From Aliitabrizicola sp041905595 (GTDB lineage: Bacteria; Pseudomonadota; Alphaproteobacteria; Rhodobacterales; Rhodobacteraceae): a DNA stretch of 64,000 nt. The stretch is taken from positions 1 to 64,000 of the forward strand of contig JAYRKT010000003.1 of NCBI GenBank assembly GCA_041905595.1, given 5' to 3'. Below the pieces are notes generated by a model. That model was given only the letters and a program-made list of their open reading frames with translations, was not told the origin of the DNA and did not search any database. Position numbers and translations under genes: made by a program. Below are positions 20,904-28,337 of the stretch, one piece after another (the stretch's first letter is position 1; each line of letters starts with the position of its first letter).

Positions 20904-22724
20904 TTACCCCGCCGCCCGGCTCTGCCGCTTGCGTTCGTTGGAGTCCAGCCAACGCTTGCGCAGCCGCACGATCTTGGGCGTGACCTCGACCAGTTCGTCG
21001 TCGTCGATATAGGCGATCGACTCCTCGAGGCTCATGCGGACCGGCGTGGTCAGGCGCACGGCCTCGTCAGTGCCCGAGGCGCGGACGTTGGTCAGCTTCT
21101 TGCCCTTCAGCGGGTTCACTTCGAGGTCGTTGTCGCGGGAATGCTCGCCGATGATCATCCCCTCATAGACCGCTTCCTGCGCACCGATGAACAGCTTGCC
21201 GCGCTCCTCGAGGTTCCACAGCGCATAGGCGACCGAGGTGCCGTTCTCCATCGAGATCAGCACGCCCTGGCGGCGTCCCTGGATCGGGCCCTTGTGCGGT
21301 GCCCAGTCGTGGAAGATGCGGTTCAGCACGCCCGTGCCGCGCGTGTCGGTCAGGAACTGGCCCTGATAGCCGATCAGCCCGCGCGACGGGACATGGGCAA
21401 CGATCCGGGTCTTGCCGACGCCGGCCGGCTTCATCTCGACCAGATCGCCCTTGCGTTCGCCGGTCAGCTTGTCGATGACCGCGCCGGAGTATTCATCATC
21501 CACGTCGATGATGACTTCCTCGATCGGCTCCAGCCGCTGGCCGTCCTCTTCCTTGAAGATCACGCGCGGGCGCGAGATGCTGAGTTCAAAGCCCTCGCGG
21601 CGCATGTTCTCGATCAGGACGCCCATCTGCAATTCGCCGCGACCGGACACCTCGAAGGCCTCACCGCCGGGCGTGTCGGCGACCTTGATCGCGACGTTGG
21701 TCTCGGCTTCCTTCATCAGACGTTCGCGGATGACGCGCGACTGGACCTTGTTGCCGTCGCGACCGGCGAGCGGGCTGTCATTGATCCCGAAGGTCACGGT
21801 GATGGTCGGCGGGTCGATCGGCTGAGCGGGAAGGGCGGTGTCGACCTCAAGCGCGCAGAGCGTGTCGGCCACGGTCGCCTTGGTCATGCCCGCGAGGGTG
21901 ACGATGTCGCCCGCAACCGCCTCGTCGATGGCGGTCTGGTTCAGGCCGCGGAAGGCGAGGATCTTGGTGACGCGGAACTGCTCGATCCGCTCGCCGGTGC
22001 GCGACAGCGCCTTGAGCGTCGTACCGACGGTCAGCGTACCGCTTTCGACGCGCCCCGTCAGGATGCGTCCGATGAAGGGGTCGGCCGAGAGCGTGGTCGC
22101 CAGCATCCGGAAGGGTTCGCTCTGATGCGCAAGCTGCTTCGGCGCCGGGACGTGGCGCACGATCAGGTCGAACAGCGCGTCGAGGTTCTTGCGGGGACCG
22201 TCGAGGCTTTCGTCGGCCCAACCCGAACGACCGCTCGCATAAAGATGCGGGAAGTCAAGCTGTTCGTCGGTGGCTCCGAGGTTTGCGAACAGGTCGAACA
22301 CCTCGTTCAGGGCGCGGTCGGGTTCCGCATCCGGCTTGTCGACCTTGTTCAGCACCACGATCGGGCGCAGGCCAAGCGCCAGCGCCTTCGAGGTCACGAA
22401 TTTCGTCTGCGGCATCGGGCCTTCGGCGGCATCGACCAGCAGGACCACGCCATCGACCATGTTCAGGATCCGCTCGACCTCGCCGCCGAAATCGGCGTGG
22501 CCGGGCGTGTCGACGATGTTGATGCGGGTGTTGCCATGCTCGACGCTGGTGCACTTGGCCAGGATGGTGATCCCGCGCTCGCGCTCGATGTCATTGCTAT
22601 CCATCGCGCGTTCGGTCACCGACTGGTTCTCGCGGAAGGAACCGGACTGCTTCAGCAGCTCGTCGACGAGGGTGGTCTTGCCATGGTCGACATGCGCGAT
22701 GATGGCGATGTTGCGAAGCTCCAT
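20904..22724 (-). CDS. typA: Ribosome-associated GTPase TypA/BipA
   Basis: 606 aa. It is a translational GTPase related to EF-G and LepA that acts on the ribosome in stress and assembly. G motifs are AHVDHGKTT (G1), ERGITI (G2), DTPGHADF (G3), NKVDKPDAE (G4) and a SGRSGWAD region. Later are domain V and the TypA-specific C-terminal domain with NVRASGTDEAVRLTTP. The start MELRNIAII at 22724 is preferred; 17 further codons are open upstream but lack conservation marks. Confidence 0.95.
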   Translation of the reverse strand: MELRNIAIIAHVDHGKTTLVDELLKQSGSFRENQSVTERAMDSNDIERERGITILAKCTSVEHGNTRINIVDTPGHADFGGEVERILNMVDGVVLLVDAAEGPMPQTKFVTSKALALGLRPIVVLNKVDKPDAEPDRALNEVFDLFANLGATDEQLDFPHLYASGRSGWADESLDGPRKNLDALFDLIVRHVPAPKQLAHQSEPFRMLATTLSADPFIGRILTGRVESGTLTVGTTLKALSRTGERIEQFRVTKILAFRGLNQTAIDEAVAGDIVTLAGMTKATVADTLCALEVDTALPAQPIDPPTITVTFGINDSPLAGRDGNKVQSRVIRERLMKEAETNVAIKVADTPGGEAFEVSGRGELQMGVLIENMRREGFELSISRPRVIFKEEDGQRLEPIEEVIIDVDDEYSGAVIDKLTGERKGDLVEMKPAGVGKTRIVAHVPSRGLIGYQGQFLTDTRGTGVLNRIFHDWAPHKGPIQGRRQGVLISMENGTSVAYALWNLEERGKLFIGAQEAVYEGMIIGEHSRDNDLEVNPLKGKKLTNVRASGTDEAVRLTTPVRMSLEESIAYIDDDELVEVTPKIVRLRKRWLDSNERKRQSRAAG

Positions 22725-22823
22725 CGGGAGGGTCTCTTTCAGATCGGAAGGTTGGGCGGGCGATACCTCAGCCAAGCCGGAAAGGCCAGCGGAAGATTTC
22801 GCGATTGCAGAAGGATCGCTGCG

Positions 22824-23438
22824 TCAGGTGGCGATGTAGCGGTCGCGGCGGTGGTTGATGGCGATGACAAGGTTCAGGACGATCACTCCCGGCAGCGACC
22901 AGAGCACTCGGTCCAGCGGCAGGATCGTCGCCGCTGCGAGGAACAGCGCGGCGTCGAAGCCCATCTGCAACCAACCGGCGCGGAAGCCGGTGCGGTCCTG
23001 CACCATCAGCGCGACGATGCCGATGCCGCCCAGACTCGAACCGTGGCGGAAGAGGATCAACAGACCCACGCCGGACAGGACGCCGAAGAGGATGCCGGCC
23101 AGAAGCGGATCGACCGATCCGAACGAGAGATAGCGCGGCAACAGCGCCGAGAAGAGCGACAGCAAGCCGACCGAAAGGAAGCTCTTGACCGTGAAGGCTA
23201 GGCCGATCCGGCGATATCCGAGCCAGTAGAAGGGCAGGTTGATGACGAAGAACACCCAGCCGAAGGCGATGCCTGTGGTGTAGGAGATCACCAGCGCCAG
23301 CCCCGCCGTCTGCCCGGTGATGAAGCCGGCGTTGCGCAGGAACTGGAGCGCGAGCGCGCAAAGGATTGTGCCGGTCAGCAGGCCCTGCGCATCGTCCAGC
23401 GGCCCGTGGCGGACGGGATCGTGTTCAGGCAGCGACAT
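22824..23438 (-). CDS. YitT family membrane protein (second copy)
   Basis: 204 aa, five to six transmembrane helices. Marks are NAGFITGQTAGLALVISYTTG, INLPFYWLGYRRIG, RHGSSLGGIGIVALMVQDRTGF and the C-terminal AINHRRDRYIAT. It is a paralogue of the gene directly upstream (23425-24027) and overlaps it by 14 nt, so they are co-translated. Members of YitT (DUF161) are thought to be transporters or channels with unknown substrate. This copy lacks the C-terminal DUF2179 domain of Bacillus YitT. Confidence 0.85.
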   Translation of the reverse strand: MSLPEHDPVRHGPLDDAQGLLTGTILCALALQFLRNAGFITGQTAGLALVISYTTGIAFGWVFFVINLPFYWLGYRRIGLAFTVKSFLSVGLLSLFSALLPRYLSFGSVDPLLAGILFGVLSGVGLLILFRHGSSLGGIGIVALMVQDRTGFRAGWLQMGFDAALFLAAATILPLDRVLWSLPGVIVLNLVIAINHRRDRYIAT

Positions 23439-24027
23439 AGCGGTCGCGGCGGTGGTTGATCGCCAGGAACAGGTTGAACACCGCGGCGCCGATGAAGCTG
23501 TAGACGAGCAGGACCGGGTCGATCATCACGGCCGCCACGGCGAAGATCGCCACGTCGACCACTAGCTGGAAATACCCGGCCGGAAATCCGGTCTTGTCCT
23601 GCAGCATCAGCCCCAGGATCGACAGGCCGCCGAAGCTGCCGCCATGGCGGACAACCGACAGCGCCGAGAAGCCGAAGAGCGTGCCGAACAGCATCGCCGC
23701 AAAGGCGGGCTCGATATGGCCGAACTCGATCCAGCGCGGCAGGATCGCGGTGGCAAGCGTCAGCAGCCCGACCGAGATCGCGGTCTTCAGCGCAAAGCGC
23801 GCGCCCATCCGCACATAGCCGAGCCAGAGGAAGGGCAGGCTGATGGTGAAATAGACCAGCGGGAAGGACAAGCCGGTCGCATAGGAGATCAGCGCCGCGA
23901 CCCCGGTCGTCTGGCCCGAGACGAAGCCCATATGGGTCATGATCTGCAGGCCGACGGCGCCGACGCAGACGCCGAAGGCGATACCTTGAATGTCTTCCAT
24001 CAGCGTGTGGTGGCGCGGGTCGGTCAT
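23425..24027 (-). CDS. YitT family membrane protein (first copy)
   Basis: 200 aa, with the same plan as its downstream neighbour: HMGFVSGQTTGVAALISYATG, ISLPFLWLGYVRMG, RHGGSFGGLSILGLMLQDKTGF and AINHRRDRYVAA. The two copies share the last 22 nt of a conserved coding end (TAGCGGTCGCGG on the plus strand, continuing GGCGGTGGTTGAT), which shows tandem duplication. It probably forms a heterodimer or operates in parallel with the second copy in the inner membrane. Substrate unknown. Confidence 0.85.
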   Translation of the reverse strand: MTDPRHHTLMEDIQGIAFGVCVGAVGLQIMTHMGFVSGQTTGVAALISYATGLSFPLVYFTISLPFLWLGYVRMGARFALKTAISVGLLTLATAILPRWIEFGHIEPAFAAMLFGTLFGFSALSVVRHGGSFGGLSILGLMLQDKTGFPAGYFQLVVDVAIFAVAAVMIDPVLLVYSFIGAAVFNLFLAINHRRDRYVAA

Positions 24028-24183
24028 GGCTAGTCTCCGGGATATCGAGACACGGGGATAACATGGCCTCCAATGTAAGTCAATAATGCTGACCTTTCGG
24101 GCGCTTTGTTCCGGCTTCGTTCTTGACTCGGCACGTCTCGGCAGTTAGACACGGCGGTCCGCGCAAAAGAACCGGAGGACGGA

Positions 24184-24732
24184 ATGACCCGAAGCTTGCC
24201 CTCGGCAGAAGTCTTCATTGCCACCAGCCTGGACGGCTACATCGCTCGACCGGACGGCGGGATCGAATGGCTGGTCGACCGGCCGGTTCCGCCGGGTGAG
24301 GATTTCGGCTACGCGGCCTTCATGGACGGCGTTGGCGCGCTTGTCATGGGGCGCCAATCCTATGAAAAGGTGTTGTCTTTTCCCGAATGGCGCTATCCGG
24401 TGCCGGTCGTGGTGATGAGCAAGACCCCCGCCGCGGTTTCGGTTCCCGAGGCGCTCGCGGGGAAGGTTGAGGCGACCGCTGATGCCCCAGAGGCCGTTCT
24501 CGCGCGCCTTGCTGAAAGGGGCTGCACACGCGTCTACGTCGATGGCGGCCAGGTGATCCGGGCGTTCCTTGCGGCAGGCCTCGTCCGACGCCTCATCGTC
24601 ACGCAGATCCCGGTTTTGCTCGGAGCGGGGCGGCCGCTTTGGGGGCACGGTTCCCCCGACATCGGCCTGACGCTCACGTCGGTCCGGCACTGGTCGAACG
24701 GCTTCGTGCAGGTCGAATACACGGTCGGCTGA
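24184..24732 (+). CDS. Dihydrofolate reductase family protein (RibD C-terminal-like)
   Basis: 182 aa. The fold is that of dihydrofolate reductase/RibD: VFIATSLDGYIARPDGGIEW, MGRQSYEKV (NADPH-binding turn) and CTRVYVDGGQVIRAFLAAGLV. The family (YyaP/YwjB-like) is distinct from FolA and its natural substrate is unknown. The ATG at 24184 has GGAGGAC 4 nt upstream. It is a single gene, divergent from the YitT pair. Confidence 0.88.
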   Translation: MTRSLPSAEVFIATSLDGYIARPDGGIEWLVDRPVPPGEDFGYAAFMDGVGALVMGRQSYEKVLSFPEWRYPVPVVVMSKTPAAVSVPEALAGKVEATADAPEAVLARLAERGCTRVYVDGGQVIRAFLAAGLVRRLIVTQIPVLLGAGRPLWGHGSPDIGLTLTSVRHWSNGFVQVEYTVG

Positions 24733-24738
24733 AATGAC

Positions 24739-24766
24739 AAGGGCCGGCAACTGCGTGCCGGCCCGG
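24739..24766. terminator. Bidirectional terminator between the reductase gene and icd
   Basis: A perfect 9-bp stem (GGGCCGGCA at 24741-24749, complement at 24756-24764, 6-nt loop) lies between two convergent genes. T-runs are short on both sides. Confidence 0.65.
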
Positions 24767-24788
24767 TCACTTGATCCTTTGCCAGGCG

Positions 24789-26003
24789 TCAGCCCTTGAG
24801 CGCCTTGTTCAGATACTCGTCGACCTTCTCCAGATAGCCCATGGTCGAGAGCCATTTCTGGTCCGGCCCGACTAGCAGGGCGAGGTCCTTGGTCATCCAG
24901 CCATCCTCGACCGCATCGACCGTGACCTTTTCCAGCGTCTCGGCGAAACGCAGCAGCTGCGCGTTGTTGTCGAGCTTGGCGCGGTGCTTCAGGCCGCCGG
25001 TCCAGGCGTAGATCGAGGCAACGGAGTTGGTCGAGGTCTCCTTGCCCTTCTGGTGCTCGCGGTAGTGGCGGGTCACGGTGCCATGGGCCGCTTCCGCCTC
25101 GACCGTCTTGCCATCGGGCGTCATCAGAACGCTGGTCATCAGGCCAAGCGAGCCGAAGCCCTGCGCGACGGTGTCCGACTGCACGTCGCCGTCGTAGTTC
25201 TTGCAGGCCCAGACATAGCCGCCCGACCATTTCAGCGCCGAGGCCACCATGTCATCGATCAGGCGGTGCTCGTAGGTGATGCCGGCCTTCTTGAAGGCGT
25301 CGGCGAATTCTTCCTCATAGACCTTCTGGAAGATGTCCTTGAAGCGGCCGTCATAGGCCTTGAGGATGGTGTTCTTGGTCGACAGGTAGACCGGCCAGCC
25401 AAGGTTCAGGCCGTAGTTCAGCGAGGCGCGGGCAAAATCGGTGATCGAGTCATCAAGGTTGTACATGCCCATGTAGACGCCGGACGAGGGCGCGTCATAG
25501 ACGTCCTTCTCGATCACGGTGCCGTCGTTGCCGACGAATTTCATCGTCAGCTTGCCGGCGCCGGGGAAGCGGAAATCGGTGGCGCGGTACTGGTCGCCGA
25601 AGGCGTGACGGCCGACGACGATCGGCTTGGTCCAGCCGGGGACAAGGCGCGGTACGTTCCGGCAGATGATCGGCTGGCGGAAGATCACGCCGCCGAGGAT
25701 GTTGCGGATCGTGCCGTTCGGCGATTTCCACATCTGCTTAAGGCCGAATTCCTCGACCCGGGCCTCGTCCGGGGTGATGGTCGCGCATTTCACGCCGACG
25801 CCGTATTTCTTGATCGCGTTGGCCGCATCGACGGTGATCTGGTCGTTGGTCGCGTCACGCGCCTCGATGCCGAGGTCGTAGTATTTCAGGTCCACGTCGA
25901 GATAGGGCAGGATCAGTTTTTTCTTGATGAAGTCCCAGATGATCCGGGTCATCTCGTCGCCGTCGAGTTCGACGACGGGGTTCGCTACCTTGATCTTCGA
26001 CAT
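24789..26003 (-). CDS. icd: NADP-dependent isocitrate dehydrogenase
   Basis: 404 aa, the dimeric eukaryote-like type found in alphaproteobacteria. It converts isocitrate to 2-oxoglutarate in the TCA cycle. Marks are NPVVELDGDEMTRIIW at the N-terminus, the substrate serine region KSPNGTIRNILGG, YDGDVQSDTVAQGFGSLGLM and the NADP-binding AAHGTVTRHYREHQKGKETS. The start MSKIKVANP at 26003 is preferred to the 51-codon upstream extension. Confidence 0.96.
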   Translation of the reverse strand: MSKIKVANPVVELDGDEMTRIIWDFIKKKLILPYLDVDLKYYDLGIEARDATNDQITVDAANAIKKYGVGVKCATITPDEARVEEFGLKQMWKSPNGTIRNILGGVIFRQPIICRNVPRLVPGWTKPIVVGRHAFGDQYRATDFRFPGAGKLTMKFVGNDGTVIEKDVYDAPSSGVYMGMYNLDDSITDFARASLNYGLNLGWPVYLSTKNTILKAYDGRFKDIFQKVYEEEFADAFKKAGITYEHRLIDDMVASALKWSGGYVWACKNYDGDVQSDTVAQGFGSLGLMTSVLMTPDGKTVEAEAAHGTVTRHYREHQKGKETSTNSVASIYAWTGGLKHRAKLDNNAQLLRFAETLEKVTVDAVEDGWMTKDLALLVGPDQKWLSTMGYLEKVDEYLNKALKG

Positions 26004-26110
26004 GGGTGCCCCTTGCGGTTTGAGATTCGACTGGGGGTCACATAGCGGAATTCGACCGGCTTGGGAAGTATGGTATGCAATGGCATACCGAAATGTCGCG
26101 GACCGCTGGC

Positions 26111-26707
26111 TCAGTTGCCGAAGAAGCTCCGGGTCCGGGCGCGGACCCAGTCCCACAAGCGCGGTGCGCCGCGCGCGACCTTGGCCCCAACGCGCGTCTC
26201 GAGCTGTTCGGCTGTCACATTGTAGGTGATCCAGGTGCCGCCGCCCGAGACGAGGTTCTGCATCACCGGCTGCACGCGGTCGAGCGACTTGGCAAAGACC
26301 GCGTCGGGGCTTTCGGCCGCCTCGAACTCTTGCCAGAGCGCGCGGAATTCGCTCGCCTGGTCGGCGGGGAGAAGGCCGAAGATTCGCTCGGCAGCCGCGG
26401 CCTCGGCCGCCGCGACGGCCGCCGAGCCGTGAGCCTCGCCATTGGCGGAGTGGATCGGCACGTCGCCCACGTCGATCTCGACAAGGTCATGGAGCAGCAG
26501 CATCCGGATCACCCGGTCGATCTGCACCCCCGGCCCGGCCTGATCGGCCAGCACCATGGCATAAAGCGCCAGATGCCAGGAATGCTCGCCCGAATTTTCG
26601 GGGCGGGATCCGTCGCCGAGCGTGGTTGCGCGCAGGACCGTTTTCAGCCGGTCGGCTTCGTTGAGAAAGGCGAACTGCGCCGCGAGACGGTCGTCGCCCG
26701 CGGTCAA
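26111..26707 (-). CDS. HD domain hydrolase (HD_3, YfbR-like)
   Basis: 198 aa. Metal ligands of the HD fold are in place: His42 in SGEHSWHLAL, the His73-Asp74 pair in LLLHDLVEIDVGD, and a late Asp in FAKSLDRVQPV. The closest known type is the YfbR/YGK1-like 5'-deoxynucleotidase, but substrate is not proven. The only start at this end of the frame is TTG at 26707, which overlaps the stop of the upstream 87-aa gene as TTGA; translation probably depends on coupling. Confidence 0.8.
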   Translation of the reverse strand: MTAGDDRLAAQFAFLNEADRLKTVLRATTLGDGSRPENSGEHSWHLALYAMVLADQAGPGVQIDRVIRMLLLHDLVEIDVGDVPIHSANGEAHGSAAVAAAEAAAAERIFGLLPADQASEFRALWQEFEAAESPDAVFAKSLDRVQPVMQNLVSGGGTWITYNVTAEQLETRVGAKVARGAPRLWDWVRARTRSFFGN

Positions 26708-26967
26708 TGCCCGATGCTCAGGTCTTTGGGCGCCTCGGGCGCCGCCCCGCCGGTTTCGGCCGCGGTGATCGCCGCCTCAAGGAACTTCCTGCCGCGCCGT
26801 TCGGCAAGGCGCAGGCGAATCGAAGTGAGGTAAGCTTCCTGCAGCGTGGTCGACGACGCGCCGAGGACGCGGCTCACATCGACATAGAGCCGGTCGTTGC
26901 CGAACTTCTCCATCGCCTCGATCGTGTCTTGGGCCAGGCTGTCTGCCAGATCGTCGATCAGTGCCAT
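26704..26967 (-). CDS. Conserved small protein of unknown function
   Basis: 87 aa, mostly helical: MALIDDLADSLAQDTIEAME, then a YVDVSRVLGASSTTLQEAYL stretch and a basic RLRLAERRGRKFL. I do not recognise a named family with certainty. The gene is placed 10 nt behind the serine hydrolase gene and overlaps the HD hydrolase gene by 4 nt, so the three form one operon. No signal peptide or membrane helix. Confidence 0.65.
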   Translation of the reverse strand: MALIDDLADSLAQDTIEAMEKFGNDRLYVDVSRVLGASSTTLQEAYLTSIRLRLAERRGRKFLEAAITAAETGGAAPEAPKDLSIGH

Positions 26968-26977
26968 GGTCCGAGCC

Positions 26978-27637
26978 TCAGCGCGTGGCTTCGGTCAGGC
27001 GGCGCTTCACGTAGTCGCTTACCGTCTGGATCATCGGCTTCATATGCGCTTCCTCGTCCTTGAAGAAGTGATCCGCACCCTCGATCTGCGAATGGGTGAT
27101 CTTGATTCCCTTCTGCTCGTGCAGTTTGTTGACGAGCGAGGTCGTGTCCTTGGGCGGCGCCACCCGGTCGGCGGTGCCGTTGATGATGAGGCCCGAGGAC
27201 GGGCAGGGCGCGAGGAACGAGAAGTCGTACATGTTGGCCGGCGGGCTGACCGACACGAAGCCGGTGATCTCGGGGCGGCGCATCAAGAGCTGCATCCCGA
27301 TCCAGGCGCCGAAGGAGAATCCGGCGACCCAGCAATGCTTGGCGTTCTGGTTCAGCGCCTGCAGGTAGTCGAGCGCCGAGGCCGCATCGCTGAGCTCGCC
27401 AATACCCTGATCGTATTCGCCCTGGCTCCGGCCCACGCCACGGAAGTTGAACCGCAGCACGGTGAAGCCAAGGTTGTAGAAGGCGTAATGCAGGTTGTAG
27501 ACGACCTTATTGTTCATGGTGCCCCCGAACTGCGGATGGGGGTGCAGCACGATGGCGATGGGTGCGTCGCGGTCCTTCTGCGGATGGTAACGGCCTTCGA
27601 GGCGCCCCTCGGGGCCTGCAAAGATCACTTCGGGCAT
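26978..27637 (-). CDS. Alpha/beta hydrolase
   Basis: 219 aa. A compact serine hydrolase with HPHPQFGGTMNN near the oxyanion site, the nucleophile elbow GFSFGA (Ser108), the acid in INGTADRVAPP and the catalytic His in GADHFF. It belongs to the small COG2945-like group, whose members are esterases of unknown substrate. The start MPEVIFAG at 27637 is preferred. The upstream frame would run into the iscR promoter region, from which this gene is divergently transcribed. Confidence 0.85.
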   Translation of the reverse strand: MPEVIFAGPEGRLEGRYHPQKDRDAPIAIVLHPHPQFGGTMNNKVVYNLHYAFYNLGFTVLRFNFRGVGRSQGEYDQGIGELSDAASALDYLQALNQNAKHCWVAGFSFGAWIGMQLLMRRPEITGFVSVSPPANMYDFSFLAPCPSSGLIINGTADRVAPPKDTTSLVNKLHEQKGIKITHSQIEGADHFFKDEEAHMKPMIQTVSDYVKRRLTEATR

Positions 27638-27671
27638 CGTGTCGCCTGTCTCTTTCTCATCCGATGAATTG

Positions 27672-27710
27672 TTGACAAATTCGCTCGGATTATTTAGAAC
27701 CATTCCAGAT
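27672..27710 (+). promoter_or_regulatory. iscR promoter with IscR-type operator over the -10 box
   Basis: TTGACA (27672-27677), 17 nt, then TAGAAC (27695-27700) make a good sigma-70-like promoter reading toward iscR. An imperfect palindrome ATTTAGAA-CCA-TTCCAGAT (27692-27710) overlaps the -10 box, so a bound repressor would block transcription. It resembles the iron-responsive palindromes described for Rhodobacterales suf loci; I cannot check the exact consensus. Confidence 0.65.
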
Positions 27711-27791
27711 TCCGGCGGGGCCGGAGCGGGTCGATGGTGAGTTAAGCAGCCTTGGCCCGTCCGTCAATTGATCACGTTGCGGGGCGCGACA

Positions 27792-28250
27792 ATGAAACTC
27801 TCGACCAAGGGACGTTACGCGATGATGGCGCTGGCCGATCTGGCCCTGGCGCGGGCCGACGACCTCGTGTCGCTGGCGGCGATTTCCAAGCGGCAGGACA
27901 TCTCGCTTCCCTATCTCGAGCAGCTCTTCGTCAAGCTGCGGCGCGCGGGCCTCGTCGAGGCGGCGAGGGGCCCGGGCGGCGGCTACAAGCTCGCCCGCGC
28001 TCCCGAGGACATTCGCGTGTCCGAAGTCCTGGAGGCCGTGGATGAAACGGTCAGCGCGCTCCATACCGGGGCAGGGGCCACCGGCGGGGTGTCCGGCACA
28101 CGGGCCCAGTCGATGACCAACCGGCTGTGGGAGGGGCTCTCGGCCCATGTCTATGTGTTCCTGCATCAGACTACACTGGCAGACGTGATCGGCAACGGCA
28201 TGAAACCCTGCCCGGCCGTGCCGGCGCTGTTCGCGGTGGTGGACGAGTAA
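27792..28250 (+). CDS. iscR: Rrf2-family iron-sulfur regulator IscR (cysteine-poor type)
   Basis: 152 aa. The winged helix is typical (MKLSTKGRYAMMALADLALA, ISLPYLEQLFVKLRRAGLV, RGPGGGYKLAR). It regulates iron-sulfur assembly genes. The three clustered cysteines that hold [2Fe-2S] in E. coli IscR are absent from the region of residues 90-105 (HTGAGATGGVSGTR). The only cysteine is Cys140 (GMKPCPAVP). From memory, a single-Cys IscR has been described in Rhodobacter sphaeroides. It heads the suf operon, as expected for autoregulation. Confidence 0.9.
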   Translation: MKLSTKGRYAMMALADLALARADDLVSLAAISKRQDISLPYLEQLFVKLRRAGLVEAARGPGGGYKLARAPEDIRVSEVLEAVDETVSALHTGAGATGGVSGTRAQSMTNRLWEGLSAHVYVFLHQTTLADVIGNGMKPCPAVPALFAVVDE

Positions 28251-28252
28251 GG

Positions 28253-28289
28253 GAGGGGGCTGTCTGCCCCCTCTTGGCCTGACGGCCAA
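28253..28289 (+). terminator. Double hairpin between iscR and the suf genes
   Basis: Two stems follow the iscR stop directly: GAGGGGGC (28253-28260) with its complement (28266-28273), then TTGGCC (28274-28279) with GGCCAA (28284-28289). There is no T-run. The pair may act as a partial terminator that separates regulator and assembly gene levels. Confidence 0.5.
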
Positions 28290-28290
28290 T

Positions 28291-28337
28291 TCACCCCCGA
28301 GGATATTTGGGAACAGAAGAAGGAGCAGGGCAAGGCG
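28291..28337 (+). repeat. Leader motif AGGATATTTGGG, copy 1
   Basis: ACCCCCGAGGATATTTGGG followed by a purine-rich run (AACAGAAGAAGGAGCAG) and GGCAAGGCG leads straight to the ATG at 28338. The same arrangement stands in front of the FAD oxidoreductase at 60816. From memory, closely similar leaders are frequent in Rhodobacteraceae intergenic DNA. The GAAGGAG part serves as ribosome binding site. Confidence 0.65.

Noticed and set aside
20490..23201. Open frame of 903 codons on the plus strand
   Set aside because: It lies antisense to typA and yitT, has no ribosome binding site or recognisable domain, and shows the Arg/Ala/Asp bias of a GC-rich shadow frame.
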